From an uncultured PS1 clade bacterium (GTDB taxonomy: Bacteria > Pseudomonadota > Alphaproteobacteria > RS24): a DNA stretch of 64,000 nucleotides. The notes beneath the pieces are model-generated. The model saw only the letters and a program-made list of their open reading frames with translations. It was not told the DNA's origin and made no database searches. Made by a program: the position numbers and the translations under genes. Where the stretch lies: positions 38,125 through 102,124 of the forward strand of contig CACNWB010000004.1 in the NCBI GenBank assembly GCA_902624095.1, given 5' to 3'. Shown in pieces: positions 21,551 through 30,877 of this stretch (its first letter is position 1; each line of letters starts with the position of its first letter).

Positions 21551-22174
21551 ATGCTGACGCTGATCGACAATTATGACAGTTTCACATTCAACCTGCTACA
21601 ATTCATCGGGGATTTGGGGGTCGGCTGCAACGTTGTGCGCAATGACAAGACCACACCGGCGGAGGTTTTCGCGCGAAACCCCGAAGCAGTCATTATCTCG
21701 CCAGGCCCTTGCGACCCCGACCGCGCGGGCATCTGCCTTGATCTTATCCACGAAGCACCCGCAAGCCTCCCGATTTTCGGCGTCTGCCTTGGCCACCAAT
21801 GTATCGGGCAAGCCTTTGGCGGCGAGATTGTGCGGGCGCCCAATATCATGCATGGCAAGCTGAGCGATATCAGCCATGACAGCGCCTATATTTTTGAAGA
21901 CCTGCCTGCGCCACTCACTGTAACGCGCTATCATTCGCTGACGGTTGCGCCCGCGTCCGTGCCGGACTGCCTTGAAGTTACCGCGCAGACATCCGACGGC
22001 GTGATTATGGGGCTGCGCCACATGCAGCGGCCCGTTTTCGGCGTGCAGTTTCATCCCGAGAGCATTGCGTCGCGAGCTGGTCATAAGATTCTTGCCAATT
22101 TTTTGAAAATAGCGGGTATAAATCCAAAAGCGGCGCCGCCCGCATCAACCTTAAACCTGAGTTCACAGCAATGA
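21551..22174 (+). CDS. trpG: Anthranilate synthase component II (glutamine amidotransferase)
   Basis: Supplies ammonia to TrpE; the paralogue PabA is nearly identical in motifs, and the trpE neighbour favours TrpG. The 207-residue class I amidotransferase starts MLTLIDNYDSFTFNL and shows the oxyanion ISPGPCDPDRAG, nucleophile Cys in FGVCLGHQCIGQAFGG, RYHSL, and the His-Glu dyad in VQFHPESIASRAGHKILANF. It starts one base after the trpE stop. Confidence 0.96.
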   Translation: MLTLIDNYDSFTFNLLQFIGDLGVGCNVVRNDKTTPAEVFARNPEAVIISPGPCDPDRAGICLDLIHEAPASLPIFGVCLGHQCIGQAFGGEIVRAPNIMHGKLSDISHDSAYIFEDLPAPLTVTRYHSLTVAPASVPDCLEVTAQTSDGVIMGLRHMQRPVFGVQFHPESIASRAGHKILANFLKIAGINPKAAPPASTLNLSSQQ

Positions 22175-22181
22175 GTGTTTT

Positions 22182-23204
22182 ATGAACGCTTTAAAACCAT
22201 TTCTTACAACAATTTCCAGCGGCATGACGCTTTCGGGCGCCGAAGCAACGGAAGCCTTTGAAACCATTCTGGCAGGCGAAGCGACACCGGCGCAAATCGG
22301 CGCATTTTTAATGGCACTGCGCGTGCGCGGCGAAACAGTTGAAGAGATCACTGCCGGCGCACAGGTCATGCGCCGCCATGCCCTTGCCGTCAAAGCGCCC
22401 GACCACGCGCTTGATACCTGCGGCACAGGCGGCGACGGCACCGGCACCTACAATATTTCCACCGCCACGGCGCTGGTCGTCGCGGCATGTGGCGTGCATG
22501 TAGCCAAACACGGCAACCGTGCCTTGTCGTCGAACTCGGGCTCCTCTCAAGTGCTGGAGCAATTAGGCGTACGTCTCGATATCGGTCCCGCCACAATTGA
22601 AAACTGCATTCGCGAAGCAGGCATCGGTTTTATGTTCGCACCCAATCATCACGCTGCAATGCGCCATGTCGGACCAGCGCGCCAGGAACTTGGCATCAGA
22701 ACCGTGTTTAATTTGCTGGGGCCATTGTCGAACCCCGCCGGAGCCAACCGGCAATTGCTCGGTGTCTTCTCCGACCGTTGGGTTGAGCCGATGGCGTATG
22801 TGTTGAAGCATCTGGGCTCGGAACGCGCCTGGGTCGTACACGGGCATGATGGAATGGACGAGCTGACCACCACCGGGCCCAGCAAAGTGGCAGAGCTCAG
22901 AAAAAACGAAATAGAAGTCTTTGAGGTTAATCCGGAAGACGCCGGCCTCGAACGCAGTGAGCCGTCAGACCTTGTCGGCGGATCGCCCGAAGAAAACGCC
23001 GCCGCCGTGAATGAATTGCTCGATGGTGCGCACAATGCCTATCGCGATATCGTTCTGCTCAATTCTGCGGCAGCCCTATATATATGCAATAAAGCCAGCA
23101 GTTTAAAAGAAGGTGTTGAAGTATCAGCTTTGGCAATTGATGATGGTGGCGCGCGCAAGGCTCTAGCAAATCTCGTCGATGTTTCCAATCGGGACTCTGA
23201 GTAA
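22182..23204 (+). CDS. trpD: Anthranilate phosphoribosyltransferase
   Basis: Transfers phosphoribose from PRPP to anthranilate. The 340 residues have the PRPP-binding DTCGTGGDGTGTYNIST loop, KHGNRALSSNSGSSQVLEQLG, FMFAPNHHAAMRHVGPARQELGIRTVFNLLGPLSNPAG, VVHGHDGMDELTTTGPS and NSAAALYI. It lies seven bases after trpG, and its stop directly abuts the trpC ATG. Confidence 0.98.
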   Translation: MNALKPFLTTISSGMTLSGAEATEAFETILAGEATPAQIGAFLMALRVRGETVEEITAGAQVMRRHALAVKAPDHALDTCGTGGDGTGTYNISTATALVVAACGVHVAKHGNRALSSNSGSSQVLEQLGVRLDIGPATIENCIREAGIGFMFAPNHHAAMRHVGPARQELGIRTVFNLLGPLSNPAGANRQLLGVFSDRWVEPMAYVLKHLGSERAWVVHGHDGMDELTTTGPSKVAELRKNEIEVFEVNPEDAGLERSEPSDLVGGSPEENAAAVNELLDGAHNAYRDIVLLNSAAALYICNKASSLKEGVEVSALAIDDGGARKALANLVDVSNRDSE

Positions 23205-24008
23205 ATGGCCCCAACCAAGGATGACATTCTCGCGCAGATAACAGCCTATAAGCTGGAAGAAATCGCCGCCGCAAAACAAAACACACCCGTTGCCGCACTT
23301 CACGATGAGGCGCAAAATGCGCCTGCCGTGCGTGGCTTTGCACATGCACTGACCGCCACAGCCGCGCAAAACAAACCCGCGCTGATTGCGGAAATTAAAA
23401 AGGCAAGCCCTTCCAAGGGGCTCATTCGTGCCGACTTCAACCCACCTGTTTTGGCACGCGCTTATGAGCAAGGAGGGGCGACGTGTCTTTCCGTACTGAC
23501 GGATGCACCTTCGTTTCAGGGCACAGCGGAATTTTTGTTGGCGGCACGCGCGGCGACCGCCCTGCCGGTTCTCCGAAAGGATTTCATGTATGACCCCTAT
23601 CAGGTTGTAGAGGCGCGGGCCTGGGGTGCCGACGCTATTTTGATCATTATGGCCGCTGTTGCCGACACGCAAGCCGCCGAACTGGCGGATGCGGCTGCCG
23701 AATGGAACATGGATGTTCTGTACGAAGTGCACAATGAAGAAGAGATGGCCCGGCTGCACGCTTTGTCGCCACGCCTCGTCGGTATCAATAATCGCGATTT
23801 GCGCAGCTTTGAAACCAGACTCGACACCACACGCGACCTTCTCGCCAGCGCGCCAGCAGACGCTTTTGTCATCAGCGAAAGCGGCATTGGCGAGCACGCC
23901 GATATCGCTGGCCTGATCGCAGACGGCGTCCGCGGCTTTCTGGTAGGCGAAAGCCTTATGCGGCAAAACGATGTTACGGCTGCTACACGGACGCTTCTCG
24001 GCATCTAA
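23205..24008 (+). CDS. trpC: Indole-3-glycerol-phosphate synthase
   Basis: Closes the indole ring from CdRP. The 267-residue barrel shows [20 protein letters not shown] (catalytic Glu/Lys region), [38 protein letters not shown] and [10 protein letters not shown]. It is a single-function protein with no fused PRAI. trpF, trpB and trpA are not in the window. It ends the ppiD-trpEGDC operon; about 100 bases separate it from lexA. Confidence 0.97.
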   Translation: MAPTKDDILAQITAYKLEEIAAAKQNTPVAALHDEAQNAPAVRGFAHALTATAAQNKPALIAEIKKASPSKGLIRADFNPPVLARAYEQGGATCLSVLTDAPSFQGTAEFLLAARAATALPVLRKDFMYDPYQVVEARAWGADAILIIMAAVADTQAAELADAAAEWNMDVLYEVHNEEEMARLHALSPRLVGINNRDLRSFETRLDTTRDLLASAPADAFVISESGIGEHADIAGLIADGVRGFLVGESLMRQNDVTAATRTLLGI

Positions 24009-24041
24009 ACGAATCAAAACAGACTTTTCATTAAATGAGTC

Positions 24042-24091
24042 TTGCCTGAGAAAGCGAATAAAAGTAGAACACAAATGTTGGTGATTCGTTC
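24042..24091 (+). promoter_or_regulatory. lexA promoter with LexA box
   Basis: TTGCCT (24042-24047), a 17-base spacer and TAGAAC (24065-24070, 4 of 6 matches) form a promoter about 40 bases before the lexA ATG. At the expected start site lies GTTG-N7-GTTC (24077-24091), one mismatch from the alphaproteobacterial LexA box GTTC-N7-GTTC. A GATTC (CcrM-type GANTC) lies inside the box spacer at 24083-24087 and another GANTC at 24011-24015. Autoregulation of lexA is established in this class; the exact site here is inferred from sequence. Confidence 0.7.
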
Positions 24092-24111
24092 TCTTTTGCG
24101 CTGAGGTTTTC

Positions 24112-24774
24112 ATGCTTACCAAAAAACAATTTGAGCTATTGCTTTTCATAAATGAACGGCTTAAAGAAACTGGTGTGTCGCCCAGCTTCGACGAAATGAA
24201 AGAAGCACTGAACCTCAAGTCAAAATCAGGTATCCATCGGCTGATAACAGCACTTGAAGAGCGCGGGTTTATCAAGCGCCTCGCCCATCGCGCTCGCGCG
24301 CTCGACGTCATCAAACTGCCTGACAGCATGTCGACCAGTCTTACCGCACCGTCACGCACCACTACCCCGCCGCCTGCGGCCAATGATGACCGCAGTGTCA
24401 GCGTGTCCGTCATGGGGCGCATTGCGGCTGGCACACCCATTGAGGCTTTGCAGGAAGAAATCAACCAGATCAGCGTGCCCATGGAAATGTTGCGCTCGGG
24501 CGAGCATTACGCGCTGGAAGTGCATGGCGATTCGATGATCGATGCCGGAATTTTTGACGGCGATACGGCGATTATCCAAAGCGGCAATACGGCCGAAAAT
24601 GGCGAGATTATAGTGGCGCTAGTTGAAGGCCACGAAGCAACGCTGAAGCGGCTGCGCCGCAAGGGTGAAATGATTGCACTGGAAGCCGCAAATGCCAGCT
24701 ACGAGACCCGCATTTTTCGGTCCGACCAGATCAGGGTTCAGGGTCGCCTCGTCGGGCTTATCCGCAAATATTGA
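24112..24774 (+). CDS. lexA: SOS repressor LexA
   Basis: The repressor of the DNA damage regulon, inactivated by RecA-stimulated self-cleavage. The 220 residues have an N-terminal winged helix (about 1-70, [36 protein letters not shown]) and a linker. The C-terminal protease part has the Ala-Gly cleavage site in [13 protein letters not shown], the catalytic Ser in [16 protein letters not shown] and the Lys in [11 protein letters not shown]. The DNA-binding helix is of the alphaproteobacterial type that reads GTTC-N7-GTTC, and the same motif is found in front of the small gene at 45866-45967. Confidence 0.97.
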   Translation: MLTKKQFELLLFINERLKETGVSPSFDEMKEALNLKSKSGIHRLITALEERGFIKRLAHRARALDVIKLPDSMSTSLTAPSRTTTPPPAANDDRSVSVSVMGRIAAGTPIEALQEEINQISVPMEMLRSGEHYALEVHGDSMIDAGIFDGDTAIIQSGNTAENGEIIVALVEGHEATLKRLRRKGEMIALEAANASYETRIFRSDQIRVQGRLVGLIRKY

Positions 24775-25187
24775 TTAAAAAGACTTGCCGCACTTGCGCG
24801 TCGTTTTTTTGCCAAATGCGCATTGCGTTTGAATCGGGTATGCGCGTTACAAATTTAAGCCTGCCTTGTGTTTGTTCGATACAAAAAAGCTTGGTCGCAA
24901 ACGGTTTCAGAACACGCCGATTAACAAAATTGGCAGCACCGCGAGATAGTAAAGGCCCAGCTCGTTCGACCAGACAAAATAGGTCCCAATATCCAGCGCG
25001 ATCGAAACCGGCGAAAACGGGAAAAATTGTTTCGCATTATTCTCTGAAAACCGCCTTATCTGTGATGCCGCACTGCACTGTTGAAATAAACCGATTTGTG
25101 CTACCTACGCTCAGGTATTGGCGACCTTGCATACGACGGACCAAGTATCACAGGTTGCAAATGAAATAGCTCTTAAAGGAGAAAAAT
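24775..25187. other. lexA-gltX intergenic region with a start-less membrane-type frame
   Basis: 413 bases without a recognised gene. On the minus strand 24907-25104 is open for 65 codons. The part coding for FPFSPVSIALDIG, then a Trp and an aromatic/leucine-rich end finishing in IGVF and a stop, looks like a membrane segment. There is no ATG, GTG or TTG in this frame before a TAG at 25105-25107. A plus-strand frame (24771-25169) is basic, Cys-rich and unlike a protein. The gltX ribosome binding site AAAGGAG is at the right end. Confidence 0.45.
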
Positions 25188-26576
25188 ATGGTTTCCGGCC
25201 CTGTTGTTACGCGCTTTGCGCCGTCCCCAACGGGATTTCTTCATATTGGTGGTGCGCGCACGGCGCTGTTCAACTGGGCTTTTGCGCGCCATCATGGCGG
25301 CAAGTTTTTGCTGCGCATTGAAGATACCGATCGCGCGCGCTCGACCGACGCAGCCATTGACGCCATACTAGACGGCATGGCTTGGCTTGGGCTGGATACC
25401 GATGATACGCCGGTTTACCAGCACAAAAATGCCGACAGGCATATCGAAATTGCCCAAAAATTGCTGGCATCCGGTCATGCCTATAAATGCTATTGCACAC
25501 CGGAAGAGATTGAATCCATGCGCGAGACCGCGCGCGCCGCCGGAAAACCACTGCGCTATAACGGAACATGGCGCGACCGCGATCCAACCGAAGCACCCGA
25601 CGGGCGGGCTTATGTCGTTAGATTCCGTGCGCCAAAGCACGGAGAAATCGAGATCGACGATTGCGTTCAGGGCGCGGTCACAATTGCCAATGACCAGCTG
25701 GACGATCTGATTATTTTGCGTTCCGATGGCACACCGACCTATATGCTGTCCGTGGTGGTCGACGACCATGATATGGGCGTCACCCATATTATTCGCGGCG
25801 ACGACCATCTAACCAATGCCGCGCGCCAAATACAAATTTACAATGCGCTTGGCTGGCAGGTGCCGGAATTTGCCCATTTGCCGCTTATTCTTGGTAGCGA
25901 TGGAGTAAAACTGTCCAAACGGCATGGCTCGTTGGGAGTTGATGCCTATCGTGATATGGGGCTTTTGCCAGAGGCCATGCGCAATTATCTGGCGCGTTTG
26001 GGTTGGAGCCATGGCGATGATGAAATTTTCACGACCGAGCAACTCATCACATGGTTCGGGCTTGAGGCGATCGGCAAGTCGCCGGCGCGCTTTGACATGA
26101 CCAAGCTAGAAAATGTGAATGGGCACCATATACGCCGCCATGACGATAGTGCTCTCGCCACTTTGGTTTGTGCAAATGCGCCCGAATTGGCACCGGTGCA
26201 GGATGCGCTCGAAGACGCCATGCCGGCGCTGAAGGAACGCGCCAAAAACCTGCACGAAATAGCCGATATGGGTGGGTTTTTGATAAGTACGCGGCCGATT
26301 GATATTACGGAAAAAGCCGCCAAATCGCTGACACCTGATACGCGCGGGAGGCTGGCCGCACTACACCCGCGTCTGGAAACTCTCAATAACTGGGAGAAAG
26401 CAGCAATCGAGACAGAAATCCGGGCGTTTTTGAACGACTATGACCTCAAGCTGGGCGATATTGCACCGGCTTTGCGCGCCGCACTAACGGGACTATCTGT
26501 CTCGCCGAGCATTTTTGATGTTGTTGCGCTTCTTGATAAGGCAGAAGTTTTGGGACGTCTAAAAGACCAGATTTAA
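25188..26576 (+). CDS. gltX: Glutamyl-tRNA synthetase
   Basis: A class I synthetase charging tRNA-Glu (and possibly tRNA-Gln where GatCAB completes the reaction). The 462 residues show the HIGH-equivalent [59 protein letters not shown] and the KMSKS-equivalent VKLSKRHGS. The ATG at 25188 has a good AAAGGAGA ribosome binding site. It is of normal length and is followed by gltA in the common alphaproteobacterial order. Confidence 0.97.
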   Translation: MVSGPVVTRFAPSPTGFLHIGGARTALFNWAFARHHGGKFLLRIEDTDRARSTDAAIDAILDGMAWLGLDTDDTPVYQHKNADRHIEIAQKLLASGHAYKCYCTPEEIESMRETARAAGKPLRYNGTWRDRDPTEAPDGRAYVVRFRAPKHGEIEIDDCVQGAVTIANDQLDDLIILRSDGTPTYMLSVVVDDHDMGVTHIIRGDDHLTNAARQIQIYNALGWQVPEFAHLPLILGSDGVKLSKRHGSLGVDAYRDMGLLPEAMRNYLARLGWSHGDDEIFTTEQLITWFGLEAIGKSPARFDMTKLENVNGHHIRRHDDSALATLVCANAPELAPVQDALEDAMPALKERAKNLHEIADMGGFLISTRPIDITEKAAKSLTPDTRGRLAALHPRLETLNNWEKAAIETEIRAFLNDYDLKLGDIAPALRAALTGLSVSPSIFDVVALLDKAEVLGRLKDQI

Positions 26577-26699
26577 CGAAAATTTAGCTGTGATTATTGG
26601 TCAAATTCCATGAATAAAACGCGCCAAGAGTAGCGATTTTCAGGGTGATGTGGTATGACACCGTCAAACTAAAACATTATAAGGAACAGGAGAGAATCA

Positions 26700-27998
26700 A
26701 TGAGCGTGAATGATGCTAAATTGGCAGGTCTGAACAGTCTCGGCAAGACATATGATTTTGGCATCAATGAAGGGACTGTCGGGCCGAGCGTCATTGATGT
26801 TTCCTCGCTTTACGCCCAAACGGGGCAGTTCACCTATGACCCCGGCTTTACTTCAACAGCAAGCTGCCAGTCTTCCATAACATATATTGACGGCGAAGAA
26901 GGCACGCTTTTGCATCGGGGCTACCCTATTGAGCAATTGGCTGAAAAGGGCAATTTTGTTGAAACCTGCTATCTACTGCTCAATGGCCAGTTGCCGAGCC
27001 GCAAAGAGCTGGAAGAGTTCGAAACCGCCATCACGCGTCACACCATGTTGCACGAACAAATGAACAGGTTTTTCCACGGGTTTCGCCGCGACGCGCATCC
27101 AATGGCAATTATGGTTGGCGTGGTTGGCGCGCTGTCAGCTTTTTATCATGATAGCACGGACATTAACGACCCCGAACAGCGCAAAATCGCTAGCCGACGT
27201 TTGGTTGCGAAAATCCCGACCATTGCTGCCATGGCATATAAATATTCACTTGGTCAGCCCTTTGTTTATCCACGCAATGATTTGGATTACGCGTCAAACT
27301 TCCTGCATATGTGCTTTTCCGTGCCATGTGAGGAAATAGTTGTCAGCCCAACGCTGGCGCGCGCCATGGATCGCATTTTCATCCTTCATGCCGACCATGA
27401 GCAAAATGCTTCTACCTCAACCGTCCGGCTTGCCGGTTCTTCGGGCGCCAATCCCTTTGCCTGTATTGCCGCCGGCATTGCGTGTCTGTGGGGGCCATCG
27501 CATGGCGGCGCGAATGAAGCAGCGCTGGACATGCTTTCCGAAATCGGTTCAGTCGACAATATTCCTGAATTTGTTAAACGCGCCAAAGACAAAGATGATC
27601 CGTTCCGCCTGATGGGTTTTGGGCACCGCGTGTACAAAAACTACGACCCGCGCGCGCGTGTAATGCAGCAGACCTGCCATGAAGTGCTGGGCGAACTGGG
27701 CATTAAAGACGACCCGCTGCTCGATGTGGCAATGGAGCTAGAAAAAATCGCCCTCAATGATGAATATTTTATTGAGAAGAAACTCTATCCGAATATTGAT
27801 TTTTATTCTGGCATTACCCTAAAAGCCATGGGTTTTCCAACAACCATGTTCACGGTTTTGTTTGCGCTTGCTCGAACTGTCGGTTGGGTGGCGCAGTGGA
27901 ATGAAATGGTCGAAGATCCGAGCCAACGTATCGGGCGTCCGCGCCAACTTTATATCGGCTCGCCCAAGCGCGACTATATCGATATCGCCAAGCGCTAG
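26700..27998 (+). CDS. gltA: Citrate synthase (type II)
   Basis: Condenses oxaloacetate and acetyl-CoA. The 432-residue hexameric-type protein has [73 protein letters not shown] (two active-site His), [13 protein letters not shown] (active-site His) and [14 protein letters not shown] (active-site Asp). AAGGAACAGGAGAG precedes the ATG. It converges on lpxB with only five bases between stop codons and no visible terminator. Confidence 0.98.
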   Translation: MSVNDAKLAGLNSLGKTYDFGINEGTVGPSVIDVSSLYAQTGQFTYDPGFTSTASCQSSITYIDGEEGTLLHRGYPIEQLAEKGNFVETCYLLLNGQLPSRKELEEFETAITRHTMLHEQMNRFFHGFRRDAHPMAIMVGVVGALSAFYHDSTDINDPEQRKIASRRLVAKIPTIAAMAYKYSLGQPFVYPRNDLDYASNFLHMCFSVPCEEIVVSPTLARAMDRIFILHADHEQNASTSTVRLAGSSGANPFACIAAGIACLWGPSHGGANEAALDMLSEIGSVDNIPEFVKRAKDKDDPFRLMGFGHRVYKNYDPRARVMQQTCHEVLGELGIKDDPLLDVAMELEKIALNDEYFIEKKLYPNIDFYSGITLKAMGFPTTMFTVLFALARTVGWVAQWNEMVEDPSQRIGRPRQLYIGSPKRDYIDIAKR

Positions 27999-28003
27999 GC
28001 TTG

Positions 28004-29155
28004 TTAAATTAATGAACGGATAATCTCCGCAGCGCGCGAGGCCGGAGTTTGATTGGCCCCACCCAGCACGTCGGCCAGCGGGGAAAGCTGGGCGCGTTTT
28101 TCACTGTTCAAAGCATTATCCTGCAACAATGCGTTTACCGCCGGCGTTATCAACTCCGCCGTACAACGATCTTCAAGAAATTCCTGCATCACAGGCGCAT
28201 CAAGCACCAGATTGACAATAACCGCCGAGGGCACGCGCAACACGCGCATCAGCAGTGCACCCATAATCCCGCCCATTTTATAGGCGACCACGCTCGGCAG
28301 GCCCGCCATACCCAACTCAAGCGTTGCCGTACCGGACGCAGCAAGCGCGGCATTCGCGGCAGAAAAGGCGGCTATTTTATCCCTCTCATCCTCCACTAAA
28401 ATCGGCTGAACCGGCCAGTCGGCGACGCGTGCGCGCACCGCTTCACGCGTATGCGGCACCACCGGAACAACCACGTATAAATTTTTAGTTTCACTTGCGA
28501 TGCGCGCAATAGTTTCCTGGAACACTGGCGCCAATTTCCTTATCTCGCTCATGCGACTGCCAGGCAAAACGCACAACAGTCTCCCTTCGCCAGGAATATT
28601 AAATTTCGCCCGAAAATCGGCTCCGGGCGCATAACTCTGAAATCGGTCAACAATTGGATGGCCGACAAAATGGCAGGGCGGCCCGGAAAGTGCCTTAAAA
28701 ATATGACTTTCAAACGGAAACAGGGACATTACAGCATCGAAATGCTGCGCCATTTTGCGCGCCCGCCCACGCCGCCAGGCCCAAACCGAGGGGGCTACAT
28801 AGCAGATAACGCACATGTCTGGATATCTCTTTTTTATACGCGCGGCCACGCGATGGTTAAACTCCGGACAGTCAATCAGCACAACAATATCGGGGCATGT
28901 GTCACACGCATGGGCCGCGGTTAGGCCGACCAGACCGAAGAGCCGGCGCAAATTTGCCAAAATGGGACCAAGCCCCATGACGGCGATTTCCGACATATCG
29001 AAAAGAGATGGGAGCCCGGCGCGCATCATGGCCGGCCCACCCACGCCGCTAAAAGTGGCACCGGGATATAATGCACGAACGGCTTCAATTAGGTCTGCGC
29101 CTAAAAGGTCGCCTGATGTTTCGCCGGCAACGATCATGATATGCGGCGCGCTCAC
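28004..29155 (-). CDS. lpxB: Lipid-A-disaccharide synthase
   Basis: A GT-B glycosyltransferase joining UDP-2,3-diacylglucosamine and lipid X. The 383 residues contain MIVAGETSGDLLGADLI, FSGVGGPAMMRAG, VLIDCPEFNHRVA, YYV-type core CYVAPSVWAWRRGRARKM, FVGHPIVDR, LLCVLPGSRMSEI, SGTATLELGMAGLPSVVAYKM and the C-terminal region. It starts with GTG at 29155, overlapping the lpxI stop as GTGA. It is the last gene of the long rpsB-to-lpxB cluster. Confidence 0.97.
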   Translation of the reverse strand: MSAPHIMIVAGETSGDLLGADLIEAVRALYPGATFSGVGGPAMMRAGLPSLFDMSEIAVMGLGPILANLRRLFGLVGLTAAHACDTCPDIVVLIDCPEFNHRVAARIKKRYPDMCVICYVAPSVWAWRRGRARKMAQHFDAVMSLFPFESHIFKALSGPPCHFVGHPIVDRFQSYAPGADFRAKFNIPGEGRLLCVLPGSRMSEIRKLAPVFQETIARIASETKNLYVVVPVVPHTREAVRARVADWPVQPILVEDERDKIAAFSAANAALAASGTATLELGMAGLPSVVAYKMGGIMGALLMRVLRVPSAVIVNLVLDAPVMQEFLEDRCTAELITPAVNALLQDNALNSEKRAQLSPLADVLGGANQTPASRAAEIIRSLI

Positions 29156-29997
29156 AATTCCTCCGGCGTCAGCCCATATAAAAACAGGCCGGCACGATTA
29201 GCTTGCTTTATGCACACGTCCGACGCCTCAAAAAGCACACCATCAGCCTCGAAAACAATACCCGCCAGCCCTGCCCGAGCAGCACCCGCAACCGTTTGTG
29301 GCCCCAGTGCAGGCAAGTCAATGCGTCGATCTTGTTGGGGTTTTGGAATTTTCGCCAGCACACCGGCGCGCGCAACGGGCGTGCCCCTCACTTCTTCCGA
29401 TAATTTGCCCACTCGGGCAAGCATGGCATCCGTGCCCTCGACGCTTTCAACGCCCAGAACAATGCCACGTGCCACAATCGCGGCTTGACCGATATCAAGC
29501 GCGCCGATATGGCTGGCAATTTCAACCGCGCGCGCCATATCTTGCCAGTGCGGGTCCATTTTCGCCTCGGTCAAAAGCCCGCGCAAGGGCGCAACCTGCG
29601 ACAACAGATCGACGGCAGACACAATGGCAAACCCCTGCGCCTCAAAATAGTCCAGCACATGGGTCAGCAGCGCATTATCGCCGCGCTGGGTTTGTGACAG
29701 CGCGCGCTCGACTACCCACTGGCCGCCGTCATCGAGTTCAAGCGTTGTCAAATTCGGTCGTTGCACGCCACCAACAATTACGACATCGCGCACACCCGCC
29801 TCCTGCATCAAATCACGCGCGAGCTGAAGCTGGCCGATACCAACCCACGCATCCATATTGCCAGAAACTTCGTCGGCGACCTCACCCAAAATGCCTAACG
29901 CGAAAACCGCGCGATCCGATTTGTTCAGATTTTCAATAATCCGGTAGGGCAACATGCCATTGCCAGCTATCAACCCCAAAGGCGTCGGCGCAACCAA
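29152..29997 (-). CDS. lpxI: UDP-2,3-diacylglucosamine diphosphatase LpxI
   Basis: Hydrolyses UDP-2,3-diacylglucosamine to lipid X; LpxI replaces LpxH in alphaproteobacteria. The 281 residues begin with LGLIAGNGMLPYRI and include VGIGQLQLARDLMQEAGVRDVVIVGGVQRP, GDNALLTHVLDYFEAQGFAIVSA, DIGQAAIVARGIVLGVESVEGTDAML and RIDLPALGPQTVAGAARAGLAGIV (the DUF1009 pattern with acidic metal-binding residues). The only start at the right place is TTG at 29997, immediately after the lpxA stop; no ATG lies before the conserved N-terminus. Confidence 0.94.
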   Translation of the reverse strand: MVAPTPLGLIAGNGMLPYRIIENLNKSDRAVFALGILGEVADEVSGNMDAWVGIGQLQLARDLMQEAGVRDVVIVGGVQRPNLTTLELDDGGQWVVERALSQTQRGDNALLTHVLDYFEAQGFAIVSAVDLLSQVAPLRGLLTEAKMDPHWQDMARAVEIASHIGALDIGQAAIVARGIVLGVESVEGTDAMLARVGKLSEEVRGTPVARAGVLAKIPKPQQDRRIDLPALGPQTVAGAARAGLAGIVFEADGVLFEASDVCIKQANRAGLFLYGLTPEEL

Positions 29998-30804
29998 TCA
30001 AGCCCCCGACGGTGATGTGGATGGCAAACAATAGCCACGACTTTTTTCAACCAGAATAAAATCAATCATCTGATTGACCAGATCGCTTTCGGCATAAGTC
30101 TCGCGGGCGCGCAAAACGCGAGTTTGAAACGTCGTGTCTTGGGTCATGAAAATATCCTTAAAGGCCGCCCGCAGGGCGTTAATCTCGTCGCGCTCAAAAT
30201 CGCGCCGCTTCAGACCTACAAGGTTAAGCCCGCCCAACACAGCGCGATTACCGCTGACCATGCCGAACGGAATGACATCTTCGGTAACCAGACTACCCGC
30301 GCCCACAAAACTGTGCGCACCGATGCGCGCAAACTGGTGGACGCCAACAAGGCCGCCCAGAATGGCGTGATCAGCCACCGTCACATGCCCGCCCAGCGTA
30401 GCGTTATTTGCCATAATGACATTGTTGCCAACAATGCAGTCATGCGCCACATGCACGCCGACCATAAATAAATTGTTGTCGCCGACGCGCGTAACGCCAC
30501 CGCCCTGGCTGGTCCCGGGGTTCATAGTTACGTGTTCACGAATCGTGTTTCGCGCGCCAATCTCCAGGGACACGACCTCACCGTCATATTTCAAATCCTG
30601 TGAGATATGTCCAATGGATGCAAAAGGAAAAATTCTGGTGCCGGCTCCGATAGTGGTGTTGCCGGTTACGACCACATGCGTGTCGAGCTGGCAATTGTCG
30701 CCCAGCACAACATTGCCGTCCAAACAGCAATAGGGGCCGATGCAGACATCCCGCCCCAGTTCTACCGTATCAGCGATCACCGCTGTGCTATGAATAATCT
30801 TCAT
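29998..30804 (-). CDS. lpxA: UDP-N-acetylglucosamine acyltransferase
   Basis: The first committed acylation of lipid A. The 268-residue left-handed beta-helix protein has hexapeptide repeats from residue about 5, the catalytic His in GVHVAHDCIVGNN, GGLVGVHQFARIG, and a C-terminal helical domain with GLNLVGLKRRDFERDEINALRAAFKDIF. The ATG at 30804 starts MKIIHSTAVIA; 37 upstream in-frame residues are not family-like. fabZ, which usually lies between lpxD and lpxA, is missing here. Confidence 0.97.
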   Translation of the reverse strand: MKIIHSTAVIADTVELGRDVCIGPYCCLDGNVVLGDNCQLDTHVVVTGNTTIGAGTRIFPFASIGHISQDLKYDGEVVSLEIGARNTIREHVTMNPGTSQGGGVTRVGDNNLFMVGVHVAHDCIVGNNVIMANNATLGGHVTVADHAILGGLVGVHQFARIGAHSFVGAGSLVTEDVIPFGMVSGNRAVLGGLNLVGLKRRDFERDEINALRAAFKDIFMTQDTTFQTRVLRARETYAESDLVNQMIDFILVEKSRGYCLPSTSPSGA

Positions 30805-30824
30805 GAACCAATCCCAGTATTTTG

Positions 30825-30850
30825 TGTAAATTTGCCCGCGCGAATTTACA
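30825..30850. repeat. Perfect inverted repeat between lpxD and lpxA
   Basis: TGTAAATT (30825-30832), ten bases rich in GC, then AATTTACA (30843-30850): an 8-bp perfect inverted repeat in the 73-base gap where fabZ would normally sit. There is no T-run beyond it, so it is not a standard terminator. As RNA it would form a hairpin about 20 bases before the lpxA start and might tune lpxA translation. Confidence 0.45.
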
Positions 30851-30877
30851 AATAAAGGATTGTGTCGGTTTATTACG

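Noticed and set aside
24771-25169. 132-codon plus-strand frame after lexA
   Set aside because: It would need a TTG overlapping the lexA stop; its composition is rich in Arg, Cys and Ser with no domain-like pattern, as expected of non-coding sequence.
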